Shown: positions 1 through 10,440 of the stretch, piece by piece
Position numbering within the stretch: the first letter of the stretch is position 1
Layout of the letters: each line of letters opens with the position of its first letter
From: Lepidodermella squamata
Lineage: Eukaryota; Gastrotricha
Direction: 5' to 3'
DNA length: 64,000 nucleotides
NCBI GenBank assembly: GCA_047495785.1
Contig: JBLDXI010000046.1
Span: 1,612,001 to 1,676,000 of the forward strand
Notes under the pieces: generated by a model
Database searches by the model: none
What the model saw: the letters and a program-made list of their open reading frames with translations, nothing else
Told to the model about the DNA's origin: nothing
Made by a program: the position numbers and the translations under genes

Positions 1-3000
1 CAAATGGCGCTATCTGGAATAAATTGGTTTCAGTTTCTCGCATATTTTAATTCTAAATTCTAAAATATTGTTCACATTTTGCAGCCAATCAATATCACAC
101 AGTTTTACCTTGCGGTGGAGGTATCCATGGCCGCAAGCAGCAATGGACTGGGATTGTTTTTGATCTCGAACACATCTATCATTCGGCAATCGGATTTATC
201 CGGAAAGAGCTATGGAGTTGATTTCATCGCTGGTTTCATCGGCCTGTCAGTATTTTCACTTGTCCCATCTTCGGCTGTTTTTGCCTCAATTGTTCCGTCT
301 AATTCGATGACCACTGGCAGAAGTGCATGCGGTTACCTGGGGAATTTGCAGCCAGCGTGTAATGTGGCGGTGAACTTGAAAAGTACCTTCAACCTGACGA
401 TTTCGTTAACCAACGGCAACCAATTTTCGGTAACATCATTTTCCGGAAAAGTGTTAGTTCATACAGGGTACTTCATACAGTGATAATTTCATACAAAACC
501 AGTAGTAACTCGTACATTATTTCCGTGATATTTTCATGACATTTTTCTGATTTTTTCGTGACTTTCTCATACGAAAAAAAATACCAACGAAAATCGTGAT
601 AATTTCATACTTTATTCTTCTACCAACGAAAATCGTGATAGTTTCTTACTTTATTCTTCTACCAACGAAAATCGTGATAATTTCATACTTTATTTTCTCT
701 ACAACCCGAAAACAGATTTAACCGTTAATCATCATCTTTATCACCATTATTATCATCTTCACTTTCACCCTCAGGATCAACAAAGTCCAAAGGGGCCAGT
801 TCGCGAAAGTCTTCTTTCGCCTTTGGCTTCTTCTCCTTGAGTTGAGAAAGCGCATCGGAAAGCGCATCCAAGAACTCAATTGGAGTAAGCTTGTTCTGAT
901 CGAACTCGTCCCAGCGCAGTTTGATCAAGTTCGATATTTTTGCATAAAGCTTGATTCCGGAGCTAGCCGGCTTGTAGGTGTTTGCGGTGATTTGGTCGAT
1001 AACAACTCGAGAATCGTTTTCTAGCTCGAGCATAGAATTCGGAAAGCGCCAGACATTAGGGTGACTCACTCCAACCTTCGTGTTAATCTTGTTGTTGTTG
1101 CCTTCTGCAAAGTTGTTAGTGCGAAATTCCTTTCGATAAACACAAAATCTCTCCTCGGTTACAACTTTAAACCAATACGAATCGATGTACTCGAAAAATT
1201 TCTTCAAATTTTCGGATTGGTCGATAAGGGGTTGGGCGCCAAACCAGATTAAATCAAAAGCGGGTCTCGTGTGATCCATAGGCAGCAGATGAATGGCCAT
1301 TATACGGCGAACGATGCGATGAATTTCGCCTTCCACCAGAAGATAATCGGTCCATAGACCGTTCTCATGCACCCATTTCAAAACGGCTTGGCAGTAATGA
1401 AAATGACACCCTGCTATGTCGCAGAGGAAAACCAGAGCCAAGGCATTCATCATGCCAAGTTCATAGTCGCAAGTTGTTAGCGGTTGCGTGATTGATGGAA
1501 CTAGATTGAGCATCTCGCCTGAGCTAAGCTGATCGAACCATTTGGCGACGGTTTTCGGCTTCTTCGGTTGACAGCGATCGAAGTGCTGGTAAAGCGTCCG
1601 CTTGCAATTCTCGTAGCAAGGAATAGCAGTGACTAGTTTCGACCGTTCTAAACCATGATCTTCGCCAAAGTCCAACATCTTCCCGACCTTGTCGTTGTAT
1701 ACATCGTGAACAGACTTGCCTTTTTCTGTTCTGATCGCCGATTTTATCCAGTACATAACGACATAGCTCAGGCCGGCGTAGTAGTTCGGAACATCATCGT
1801 GACGACCTTCAACTCCGACGACTTCCGTCCCATCAGCATTCAAGACCAAACCAGCTTTCGAACAACGCATGCAGCGGAAACCACATCGATCATCGATCCA
1901 GTTGTAGAGGTGACCCTTGCTGAACCATACCTTGTTGCCGCGAGTACTGCCTATGAAGTAATTGGGAATCTCTTCAGGCTTTTTCTTCGCCGGAGCGGCT
2001 TGAGTAGCTTGAGTAGCAGATGAGGTAGTCGGCACCGGTGGCGGCGGAGGCGGAGCTTGCATAGCCGCAGTTGGCTGCATCCATCTCATGAACTGAGCGA
2101 ACTGTTGAAACATTGGCTGGAACATGGTTTGATCAGGGGCGGCGAGGCGGGCAGGAGTAGACGAGACGCTTGGCATGAACGAGTTGTTCATGTTGAAGGT
2201 GACATCGTTCTGTGAGAATGAAGAGACTAAGGATGAGGCCATGGGAATAGAGTCCTCGAACTCCATTGCAACTGAAGTTTGGCGGCTCATTGCCGGCGTA
2301 GAAGATGTAGACGCCGGTGTGGCATTTCCTACTATACAGCGACTTATTAGCTACAAATTTTACTCATTGGGCCGGCTATTTACCTGGATGCATCTTCGTC
2401 TTGTGAATCTTCAAGCCGCGCTCAGTGGGGCAATCCTTACCGCATACGTCGCATACGATAAACAAAGACAGTAAATGCCGTAAGATTGAGAAAAGCATGG
2501 TAGCGAGTAAGTAGCAATTAAGAGGTATTAAGCTGGATTATGGTTCCTGAGCCGCTTTATAGCTCGTTTAACACGCGTTTCATTTACATCTCCCGCCTTT
2601 TCGGTATGAAATTATCACGATTTCATGAGTTAAAATCAATAATCCTTGTTTTGTACGAAATAATCACGATTTCCACTGATATTTACGAAAAATCATTGTC
2701 CGGATTGACACTGTATGAAATAGTCACGATTTAATGTAAAAATGTATGAAATTATCACTGTATGAAATTATCACTGTTTGAAATACCCTGTATGAAGTAA
2801 CACCGATTCCATTTTCCTAATTCTGAAGCTAAATTCTCATTTGTTTTTCTGAAGTTATTCATCTGCTACAATACGACTCAATGCAGTGTCATCAAGCAAA
2901 ATGCTTTGCTTGCTACCAGCCTAGGATCCTTTGGAACACCGCTTACACTAGGCCTCGCCGCCAGCAATACTGGTTCAACTGGTGGCAATATCGACATAAA

Positions 3001-6000
3001 GGCAATCCGTTTCTTCAACTCGGGTATAGAAATATGGAACTTTAGGTAGTAAATGATGGCATGGTATCCTATTTGCAGAAATTTGCTCGCCGCCGTGTCA
3101 AAATGGAGGAGTATGTTACAGTCGAGATTTATGCTACTGCGAGCCAGGTTGGAATGGAAGTCGATGTGATAAAGGTACTAGTGTGTTTGAGAAGTCGTTT
3201 CACTGACTATCAACATCATCCACAGCTGTCTGCAACAAGCCATGTCTCAACAACGGCACCTGTACAAGCCCAGATGGCTGCACATGCATCATCACTTACA
3301 CCGGGCAGCAATGTGGTTAGTTTTAAAGGCGTTATAAATGCTTTCATACACTAGTTCAAAATATTAGAAATCGCCACGGACATTTTCACTCTTGCTGATC
3401 TGGCAAAAATGACCGATGCATCTCTAGTCGATTTTGAGGGACAGATAATCACGATTCTTCGAAGACTGACGAACATTGCCGTTAGGAATCGGACCATTGG
3501 TGAAGCGGTAACTTCATGAGTCTTCCTAAGTATTTTCTATCGTTAATTTTGCATATTGTAGACGGGAATGACTGAGAAACTCGGTGCAGTTCTTGAACGA
3601 TACCAAAAAGCTGGCGCGACAACTGAGAATCTTAGAACTCTTGTTTCCGCAATTTCTGAGATGCTAGATTCGCTAATTTATCCTGCGTCTAATTTGTATA
3701 ATCTCGATAAAAAGTTCGGCACATGCGACATTTTCGAGGGAAACATAGTTACGACCGACGATTCACCGGTCGAACTGACCCAGTCAGATGAATCAGACCT
3801 TCGAAGACTCTTCAGTGGGTTCACTAATGCTGCTATCACTGCATTCGCCATTTCCCGTACTGTCGTGAATGAGAGTCGTGAGATGACGTTCAACGGGCAA
3901 TTTTACAGCTATAAAATCGTTTCGAAAACCGTCAAAGACCTGGCTTGGCTATCAGTGAGAACTGCCATGGCCGAAGCTGTATTCCCTGCGCCGTCAAATC
4001 CAACTGATATATTCGCCAACTATCCATCCGGTTGTTCTCGACTCACATCGAATAGCAATGTTATCATTGTTGTAGGGAGCTTCATCCGCAATTCGTTTGA
4101 CGTTGGCATGCTGTACGCTTTCCCCTCGGTGACTGTTCGAATTTATTGTCAAGAGCTGTTGGAGATAACTGCAATGAATCCTACGTATCCTGTTCGAATT
4201 TCTTTCATTCCAGCAGCTCAGAAAGCAGGCGGCTTCCAGCTGAGCTCCGACAAGTCTCAATGCTACCTACCGAACGTCGAATGTTCTGTCAAGGAGAACG
4301 CTGATCAACTGGGTTCGCTCGGTAGCTTCACGGCAAGGACAGGGAAGGGCAATGTAGTTGTGGTCGTCGACAGTTCGAAGTTCGACTATTCCGTCTATAT
4401 TTCCTTAAACACCCCACCAACTCGAGTGAGGTATGATTACGTTGCGTATTCTTCCGGAAACAAGCTCACGCTTACTTCTGGTCGATCGGGTCGATCCGAA
4501 CTTGCTAAAGGTTCCTTAAATTCGGGAAGCGCGAGGATTTGCATTTCTGAAACAAGTATGAAAACCTTGACGAGTATGTTTTTTTTTTAATTTTTTTTCT
4601 GGAGTCTAGTGATTCGTGGATATGGAAGCAATGTTCCAATTTTCGTGTTCGTGCAACGTAATTTTAGTGCTTACGATAAGCCGCCAGAGGAGGCTTGCAC
4701 ATTGCAAGGAATTGAGCTCTATCAGATATCAGTTCGGAAATTTCAAGCTTTATCCAGAGCAAAACGAGATGCCTCTGCCGATGACTTGGGACTAGAGGTT
4801 ACCAACTAATCTATTAACAAAAATGGCGTTCAAAATTCCATTACTGTTAGATTGAAGCTGATTCCAGCGAGTCTAGCGTTTCTTTCAAGTCATCTTATTT
4901 CGGGGAATTCGGAGCTGACTTAGTCATAGCCCCTAATACAATTGAATTCTCGACGATTTTCGCCAATTTCGCCCAGCTGCTTGCTGATAACTACGCAGTT
5001 TTCATTTTCCAAATAATTGCGATAATTGCTTTCATCATCAGTGAACTCTTTGCTTGGAAGTTCGACAAAAGCGATCTCTTGAAATGGGCCTTTCTTCCTG
5101 TAGTCGGGCGGAAGAACTTTCACAACGTCAACTATCTGGTTTCAGTTCAGAGTGGAAAGGTCAAACGGTATGACTTGGGGCCGAAGATTTCTCTGCGAAT
5201 GGTTGGCAGCCTTTTCGACTCGGCCTGGCGGTTGTTGGAAGATGGGTTGCGCGATGACAATTTCACCGGGAAAAGACCTTCAAACTTTCAAATCAGCACC
5301 CAGCTCTCACTCGGCCGCATCGACAGCATAGATATACGCGTCACTACAAAGCTGAAGGGTGAAAAGTTTTCGATCTACATCGACCGAGTCACGATCGTAG
5401 ATGTGAAGAGCGGTTTCAAACATTTCTTCCTGGTAAAAGACACTTTAAAATGCGGCGAAATTCGAACCATACCACTAGCTGCAGAGGACGAGGTCAAAGG
5501 CTACACTTACTTGATAACAGGCCATTCCAAAGCGAGTATCACCGATTCCCATCAGTGGCTAGCATCCGTGCAACGTCCTTTGCCTAGCGATTGGACGAGA
5601 TGTGAGCGGCTTGCCTGTGTTGTTTCTGCATTGTTCATGGCTATGCTTGTAAATGCCATGTTTTACGGTCGTGAAGCAAGTGCGCCGAATGTTGGTGTTC
5701 GCATCGGCAGCTTTTTCACAATCGGATGGTTTACAATCTGGGTCAGCTTTGTTGGATGCGTCATCACATTGCCGCCGACTGCTGCAATAGCTTTCATTTT
5801 CAAACATGTGAAACGCCGGTCAGCTGAAAGGAGCGATCTCCCGACAGTTTTCAACATCAAGGTCAAAGAGCCCGAGTTCGACTACGACAAAGAGACTGGA
5901 GAATTGAAGAAGCGAAAGAAGCCTTTCCTTTTGCCATTCTTCTGTTTGTACATTGCATGGACTCGTAAGTTACTACCCTGTAATCCCGAAAACTCTTAAA

Positions 6001-8535
6001 ATTCATCTGCATAGTTGTTGGGGTATGTATTGCAATCTCCGCGATCTTGTGCATTTTCTACAGCTTGCAATGGGGCCGCGAGAAGTCTCTGCAATGGCTG
6101 TCTGGAATGTTCCTTAGCATCTTTCAAGATGTTGCCCTAATCCAGCCAATCAAAATATTGATATTAGCCGTGGTGAATGCTACCCTTCACAACATTCCTA
6201 ACGATGGCATGGAACTGGGTAGAGTTGCCTACGACCCAAGTAAAATTTTACGATGCTTTTAGTCAACAATAGTTACCTATGTCTTAATTTCAGGGAAGAA
6301 TCGCAAGAAAATCGAGCTTTTCTACAGACTGAGGAATGTTATCTCTGGCTTGGCCCATCACATGATATTCATCTTCATATTCGCGGCTGTCATCGGAACT
6401 GTGACAAATGACGCTTCAAACAAACAAATCCGTGTTTTGCGGCAGGCATTCGATACGTTTCCCACTCAGCAGGTCAGGGGCACTGTCGTGGATTACCAGG
6501 ATGTATTCAACTGGTTGCGACTTGATATAATCCCGAAGTTGTTGAGCGGAAATCAAATCGAAAGCAAATTGCGGTTTAGAACGCCCGACGCCCTGTACCG
6601 TACATTCAACCCAAATGTTGCTTTGATTAGCCCAGTTCGATTGCGGCAGCTTCGAATATGTGGAAATGATTGCCCTCTCAATGAGGCTATTGTTCCTGTA
6701 TTCCGATCCCGTTACTCAAACTTGACCGAAGGTTACAGATGCCAGCTACCCTATTCAAACGCATTTGGCTTTGGTGGGACTTCGGAAAAACGAGATTTCA
6801 GCGGAAGCTGGTCGCTGCTAAGATCCAGTGATGATAATTATAACACTTCGTACTCTTGGCGATATCGTGAATCTGATGACAGTGTATATGCTGGCTGGGA
6901 GTCGAATTACGCCTCTGGCGGTTACTTCATCGACTTGCCGAAATCAGCCTCTTCTGCTGTTGCAGTTTTAAATGAACTTGAACGCAATCGCTGGCTCGAC
7001 AACTCTACGGCTGTGTTATTCATCGATTTCACCCTGTTCAACCCGCAGACGAATTTGTTTGTTCCGGTCAAAATAACTTTCGAGGCATTGAGCGCAGGTG
7101 GCATGTCGTATCATTCACGAATGTTTCCCCTGAAGCTCTACCAGTACCAAGGAGCGAGTTCGTTAGCAGTTTTTCTCGTGCAAGGCCTTTGGGTGATCTT
7201 ACTAGCGTCTCATGTCTATCGCGTTGTGCGTGCTATCAAGAAGGAGCGAGTCTTCAAATTCTTGAAAAATGGCTGGAATATTATCGACGTGATTCAGTTG
7301 TCGTTAGGTGTCCTTTTAGTCATTCTTTTCATTGCTAAACTCGGTCTGGTCATGAGCACATTGACGAAACTGCAAAACTCACGATCAAGCTACGTGAGCC
7401 TTGACTCTGTTTCGAATCTGGATGAGCTCATCCTGTCTCTTCTCGGTATCCAATTCTTCATGGCGATGATTTTGTTTTTCCGCCACCTTGCACTCAACAA
7501 GCATTGGGCCGTTTTCTTGGCTACCCTGACGAAAGGAAGAGGCGATCTTGCGACTTTCGGAGCTGTTTTTACCCTGCTGACTTTGGTAGTTTCCGGAGTG
7601 GTCTATATTGCGATTGGCTCGCAATACTACAACTACAGCAGCTACACCCGCGCCCTAATGACTCTGATTCAGGGCGTCATTGCTCCTATCGATGTACAAT
7701 CGATCCATTCGCGTGGGTTCGTGTTCGTTCTAATGCTGTATTCCGGTGTTGTTCTCATCATAAGTGCAAACGTTTTCATCACGTTGATTCTATCAGCTCA
7801 TGGGCGAGTCCTTGAGGACGTCGAGAAGGAAACTAACTGGGACTCTGAATTGTCTGAATTCCTTTCAAGCAGCCTTGCGGGTGTCTTCAAAAAGAAGAAC
7901 GCTGCTAAGGCTATGGACACAGGAGCCGAGAAATCGGGAACTATCAAGCCTATTGGGGATGGAAATTTTGCTAAACGTGAGTTTGGTCTCAGGAATTTCC
8001 ACGCATCATTTATTTTTATGCTTGAATAGTTGAAAGCGTTGTAAACCGCTTCGATGGCTGCATCGATCGATGGACTCAAGATTCAGAAGCACGGCAGTCT
8101 GAGAAAAGTCTACGAGCCCAGCTTCTTTGGGTATCATCGCTTATGAACACCGATGACAAGACTCTCTTTCCGCCAATCAGACGTAAAAGCTGTCTTGAAT
8201 CTCGGAAAATGTCCCTGCCCTCCATAACGTTTGTGGCTAGCGTTTCTAAGACCAGTCACCCGCTCAGTAAAGTTGAGCCTACTGTCAGGAAGGATGACCA
8301 CGAAAAACAGCCTATCAAGACAAAGAAGCCACTCGTGAAAACTGACGAATTCATTCGATCGGTGATAACGAAAAAAGACAAAGGAATGGCTCGAAATTCT
8401 CAAAAGACAAAATCTACGGGAGACGAAGAATTTGTTGTTGAAGTTATGGCCCCGACTAAAATTAAGAAGGTGGTGAGATCTGAGTATCCTTCCAGCGGTA
8501 ACCGTGAGAGATTGGAGCCTACATCGGCACAATAA
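1..8535 (+). CDS. Polycystin-1-like receptor/channel subunit, 5' partial, 12 visible exons
   Basis: Exons seen: 1-26, 85-429, 2855-3023, 3079-3174, 3226-3315, 3368-3507, 3562-4573, 4610-4797, 4851-5964, 6015-6239, 6294-7976, 8030-8535. All join in phase and give about 1863 residues, with the N-terminus outside the window. Order: a lectin-like beta-rich module (residues 1-179, CYNTTQC motif), two EGF domains (180-241), a GAIN-like region (about 290-690) ending in a degenerate GPS followed by APNTIEF, TM1 (about 736), a PLAT domain (about 775-895), then further TMs. The polycystin TOP domain (1180-1420) and a six-TM channel end follow. Eleven TMs in total match the polycystin-1 layout. FQDVALIQPIK and the TM9-TM11 sequences are typical of the family. 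Polycystin-1 proteins are membrane receptors that pair with polycystin-2 channels, often in cilia. The pore helix lacks the LGD of PKD2, as in PKD1. The C-tail is basic and Ser/Lys-rich. One intron is 36 bp; another holds a transposon. Confidence 0.9.
583..699 (-). repeat. 39-bp tandem repeat, three units, at the transposon end
   Basis: Units lie at 583-621, 622-660 and 661-699, each starting ACCAACGAAAATCGTGATA. The second transposon copy has only two units, and this accounts exactly for the 39-bp length difference between copies. The unit contains the subterminal GTGATAATTTCATAC motif, so it may add transposase-binding sites. Confidence 0.9.
725..2290 (-). CDS. FLYWCH/MULE transposase-like protein, copy 1
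   Basis: This is an intact 521-residue ORF. Residues 1-105 are low-complexity with a poly-Pro run. Residues about 111-166 look like a FLYWCH zinc finger (WFSKGHLYNW, then FRCMRC and GRH). Residues about 274-312 match the second half of the MULE transposase core: DYE at 275-277, then GCHFHYCQAVLKWVHENGL. TNNFAEGNNNKIN at 391-403 supplies the likely last catalytic Glu. The first catalytic Asp (usually in a DGTF-like motif between FLYWCH and the second Asp) is not visible; only about 105 residues separate the two parts. The tail is acidic. Such enzymes cut and paste their element. This version may be catalytically incomplete, or may act with a full-length relative elsewhere. The protein is identical in the second copy. 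Confidence 0.85.
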   Translation of the reverse strand: MSRQTSVAMEFEDSIPMASSLVSSFSQNDVTFNMNNSFMPSVSSTPARLAAPDQTMFQPMFQQFAQFMRWMQPTAAMQAPPPPPPVPTTSSATQATQAAPAKKKPEEIPNYFIGSTRGNKVWFSKGHLYNWIDDRCGFRCMRCSKAGLVLNADGTEVVGVEGRHDDVPNYYAGLSYVVMYWIKSAIRTEKGKSVHDVYNDKVGKMLDFGEDHGLERSKLVTAIPCYENCKRTLYQHFDRCQPKKPKTVAKWFDQLSSGEMLNLVPSITQPLTTCDYELGMMNALALVFLCDIAGCHFHYCQAVLKWVHENGLWTDYLLVEGEIHRIVRRIMAIHLLPMDHTRPAFDLIWFGAQPLIDQSENLKKFFEYIDSYWFKVVTEERFCVYRKEFRTNNFAEGNNNKINTKVGVSHPNVWRFPNSMLELENDSRVVIDQITANTYKPASSGIKLYAKISNLIKLRWDEFDQNKLTPIEFLDALSDALSQLKEKKPKAKEDFRELAPLDFVDPEGESEDDNNGDKDDD

Positions 8536-8561
8536 CATTTTGAGGCTTGTTCTTTCTCTTT

Positions 8562-8602
8562 TTTATTTGATCTGACGACAAAGTGATAAAAATCACAATA
8601 AA
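8562..8602. terminator. Overlapping poly(A) signals of two convergent genes
   Basis: AATAAA at 8597-8602 (+) lies 62 bp after the stop of the polycystin-like gene. Its reverse complement TTTATT at 8562-8567 gives AATAAA on the minus strand, 26 bp past the Cys-loop receptor stop. The two 3' ends therefore overlap. Confidence 0.5.
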
Positions 8603-9705
8603 ACTGCGGTGAAGTAAGCAATGTTTGCAAGAAGAAGTAGGCAAAGTGCAAGCATGAAGAACACAGCGTCGAAAATGTTAATCATTTTCACACGGAGAGT
8701 TGAGAAGAGCGCAACTTTCTTTGCGAAGAATTTGGTTTCATTCACCAGCCTGCAAGAAATTAGGCACCACAGCGTTATGAAGACAGATGCACCGTTGTGA
8801 AAAGCCAAATAGACAACCATGTAAAGATTAGTTGAAGTTTTCGGAATGGAGGAATAGAAAACGCCTTGCAGAAAGATGAAGGCCAGGAAAACTGTCATTG
8901 CAAATGAAGATCTATCTGATAGATCAGCTGGTAGGGCCAACGTGCCCAAAATCATCGTTGCAAGGAGGAGGGTCGGCATGAAGATGAAGCCAAAGTAGTA
9001 CGAGGGCTTACGCCGCATGAAGAAATAGAAATTAACGCAGTTCATGTGATTTAGCAGCTCGGTTTCATATCGGACCAACTCCCAAACATCGGCTTCGTTT
9101 TTGAACGCACCGAAATCAACAACTTTGGTTGCATTTGAGAAGAAAACCTGTTGTTCAGAGTCCAGTCCTAAGTATCCTGATATCGTCACCCGACATTTTT
9201 GAGAATCGAATGGGAATTTTGTTAGATCTAAGGCGCAAGTTGTTTCAATGACTCCTTTCGCTGACCATTCAGCCTGCCCGGAGTTTCCCAGCAGAATGTT
9301 ACTGCTATAGTAGGAGAAAAGGTCGGAAGAGCTGCCGACTTGGTTCCAGATGTCAACTCTCGGCTTCCAGATTGAGTCTCTATCAAACCAACACTCCTTA
9401 ACTGAGTTCGTTTCATTCACCTGCCAAGAAGCGCATTCTGGCAGTTGCCACGAAAATCTGAACATAGCCTGGACAGAGAACCTTTGTGCGATATCGTCTA
9501 TGCCGAGGAAAGTGAAAGTCGAGAAGATTATCGTTAGGTTAACAGGTCCTGGGTTCGGTTTTGTGAGTCGAGTTGATAGGCAATCACACTTCGTAGCTAA
9601 ACTACTGCAAAATCCATCATTTCCGAGTGCCTGTTGGAAAATAGGTGCTGCAGCGAATAATATTACCAACAAGCGAGTAATTAGAGTCTTGAAGAGCGGA
9701 ATCAT
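8593..9705 (-). CDS. Cys-loop ligand-gated ion channel subunit
   Basis: Single-exon gene, 370 residues from the chosen Met at 9705. The frame is open up to 9768, but this Met starts a clean signal peptide (MIPLFKTLITRLLVILFAAA). The extracellular domain has the diagnostic Cys-loop: C, 13 residues (ALDLTKFPFDSQK), C at 157 and 171. M1 follows YYFGFIFMPTLLLATMILG. M2 is preceded by LPADLSDRSSF; the Asp-Arg before M2 resembles cation channels rather than the PAR motif of anion channels (inference). M3 follows, and M4 is at the C-terminus. The M3-M4 linker is only about 25 residues, far shorter than usual for animal subunits. The vicinal Cys pair of alpha nicotinic loop C is absent. The ligand is unknown. 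The protein acts in the plasma membrane as a pentamer (family knowledge). Confidence 0.92.
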   Translation of the reverse strand: MIPLFKTLITRLLVILFAAAPIFQQALGNDGFCSSLATKCDCLSTRLTKPNPGPVNLTIIFSTFTFLGIDDIAQRFSVQAMFRFSWQLPECASWQVNETNSVKECWFDRDSIWKPRVDIWNQVGSSSDLFSYYSSNILLGNSGQAEWSAKGVIETTCALDLTKFPFDSQKCRVTISGYLGLDSEQQVFFSNATKVVDFGAFKNEADVWELVRYETELLNHMNCVNFYFFMRRKPSYYFGFIFMPTLLLATMILGTLALPADLSDRSSFAMTVFLAFIFLQGVFYSSIPKTSTNLYMVVYLAFHNGASVFITLWCLISCRLVNETKFFAKKVALFSTLRVKMINIFDAVFFMLALCLLLLANIAYFTAVLL

Positions 9706-9817
9706 GGTTAGGAAATGAGGAGGTAAAAGAACGCAAATGGCGAACATTTGGATTTCAGCCTTAACCACAGCTGGTCAAATAATGAGAGCAAACTTGAGAT
9801 TGAGATTCCAATGAGAT

Positions 9818-9846
9818 TGACGTCATTAACGCCACACTCTTATAAG
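9818..9846 (-). promoter_or_regulatory. CRE palindrome and TATA-like box upstream of the Cys-loop gene
   Basis: A perfect TGACGTCA (9818-9825) and a TTATAA-type box (about 9840-9846) lie in the 156 bp between the ankyrin stop and the receptor start, in TATA-then-CRE order on the minus strand. The site could bind CREB/ATF factors, but its function is inferred from the motif only. Confidence 0.4.
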
Positions 9847-9861
9847 AAAGCATCAGCCGTT

Positions 9862-10440
9862 TTATTTCTCTTTATCAAACGATAGCAAAAACTGTTCAAT
9901 ATCGTGATAACCCTTTTTGGCCGCCACTTTCGCCGCAGTCCAGCCGAAGCGATCAGGGATGGCTATTGAGCCTGGGTTCTTTTCAGCAATCAGCTTCACC
10001 ACAGCCAAGTGGCCCCTCGATGCCGCGGCGATCAACGGCGTCCAGCCTTCATTATCGGGCAGGGATAGCGTTTGCGGGCAGCGGTTGGCTAGAAATTTAA
10101 CGACTTCAAGATGGCCACGCATCGCTGCTCGCCTCAACGGGGTCCAGCCGAAGTTGTCAACCTGTGTCATTTGCTTCGGGTCCTTCTCCGCCAGGTACTG
10201 AACAGCTTCGATGTGGCCCATCCACGCGCAAATGTGAAGTGCCGTAGCGCCGTTTTTATCGCCCAGAGCCAGGAATTTCGGGTACCGCTCGCCTAGAACC
10301 CATAGAATAGTCAGATCGCCCTCGTGGCAGGCTTTCCGAAGTCGCTTGAGCTGCCATTTCGGCGGGGTTTCGTCCTCCGCGGCTTTGGTAAGCGTGAAAA
10401 ACCGAGCTTGCTTCGGGTTCCAAATGATACTACCATCCAT
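9862..10440 (-). CDS. Small ankyrin-repeat protein
   Basis: Single-exon, 192 residues. A short N-terminus is followed by about five ankyrin repeats. The clear ones start at DKNGATALHICAWMGHIEAV (about 63), DNFGWTPLRRAAMRGHLEVV (about 97), DNEGWTPLIAAASRGHLAVV (about 131) and DRFGWTAAKVAAKKGYHDI (about 164). There is no signal peptide or TM, so it is probably an intracellular protein-binding scaffold; the partner is unknown. The repeats have the TPLxxAAxxGHxxVV consensus and resemble the short stand-alone ankyrin proteins found in many genomes. The stop codon overlaps a minus-strand AATAAA (9861-9866). The next gene downstream on the same strand starts only 156 bp away. Confidence 0.85.
   Translation of the reverse strand: MDGSIIWNPKQARFFTLTKAAEDETPPKWQLKRLRKACHEGDLTILWVLGERYPKFLALGDKNGATALHICAWMGHIEAVQYLAEKDPKQMTQVDNFGWTPLRRAAMRGHLEVVKFLANRCPQTLSLPDNEGWTPLIAAASRGHLAVVKLIAEKNPGSIAIPDRFGWTAAKVAAKKGYHDIEQFLLSFDKEK

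Larger units (their letters stand above)
445..2809 (-). mobile_element. MULE-type DNA transposon, copy 1, inside a polycystin-like intron
   Basis: The element is 2365 bp. Imperfect terminal inverted repeats include GTGTTAGTTCATACAGGGTA at the left end, matched by GTGTTACTTCATACAGGGTA on the reverse strand at the right end. It is flanked by a direct 8-bp repeat CATTTTCC (437-444 and 2810-2817). Both ends carry many subterminal GTGATAATTTCATA / TATGAAATTATCAC motifs. It holds one transposase-like ORF on the minus strand. Removing the element leaves a normal 53-bp phase-0 intron (430-444 joined to 2810-2854), so the host exons stay intact. It is almost identical to the copy at 16970-19295, which points to recent movement. 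Confidence 0.9.

Noticed and set aside
41-483. Start of a gene at position 79
   Set aside because: The apparent start is TTG inside the splice acceptor. The exon is internal (85-429), and the ORF tail beyond 444 is transposon sequence.
583-699. Regular 39-bp repeats as a CRISPR-like array
   Set aside because: There are no spacers; the units are contiguous tandem repeats in a eukaryotic transposon end.
842-2474. Several plus-strand ORFs over the transposon (for example 1655-2023, 2175-2474)
   Set aside because: They are antisense shadows of the transposase ORF and recur identically in copy 2 for that reason.
9706-9768. Upstream in-frame Met of the Cys-loop receptor
   Set aside because: The 21 extra residues precede a clean signal peptide and would displace it from the N-terminus.
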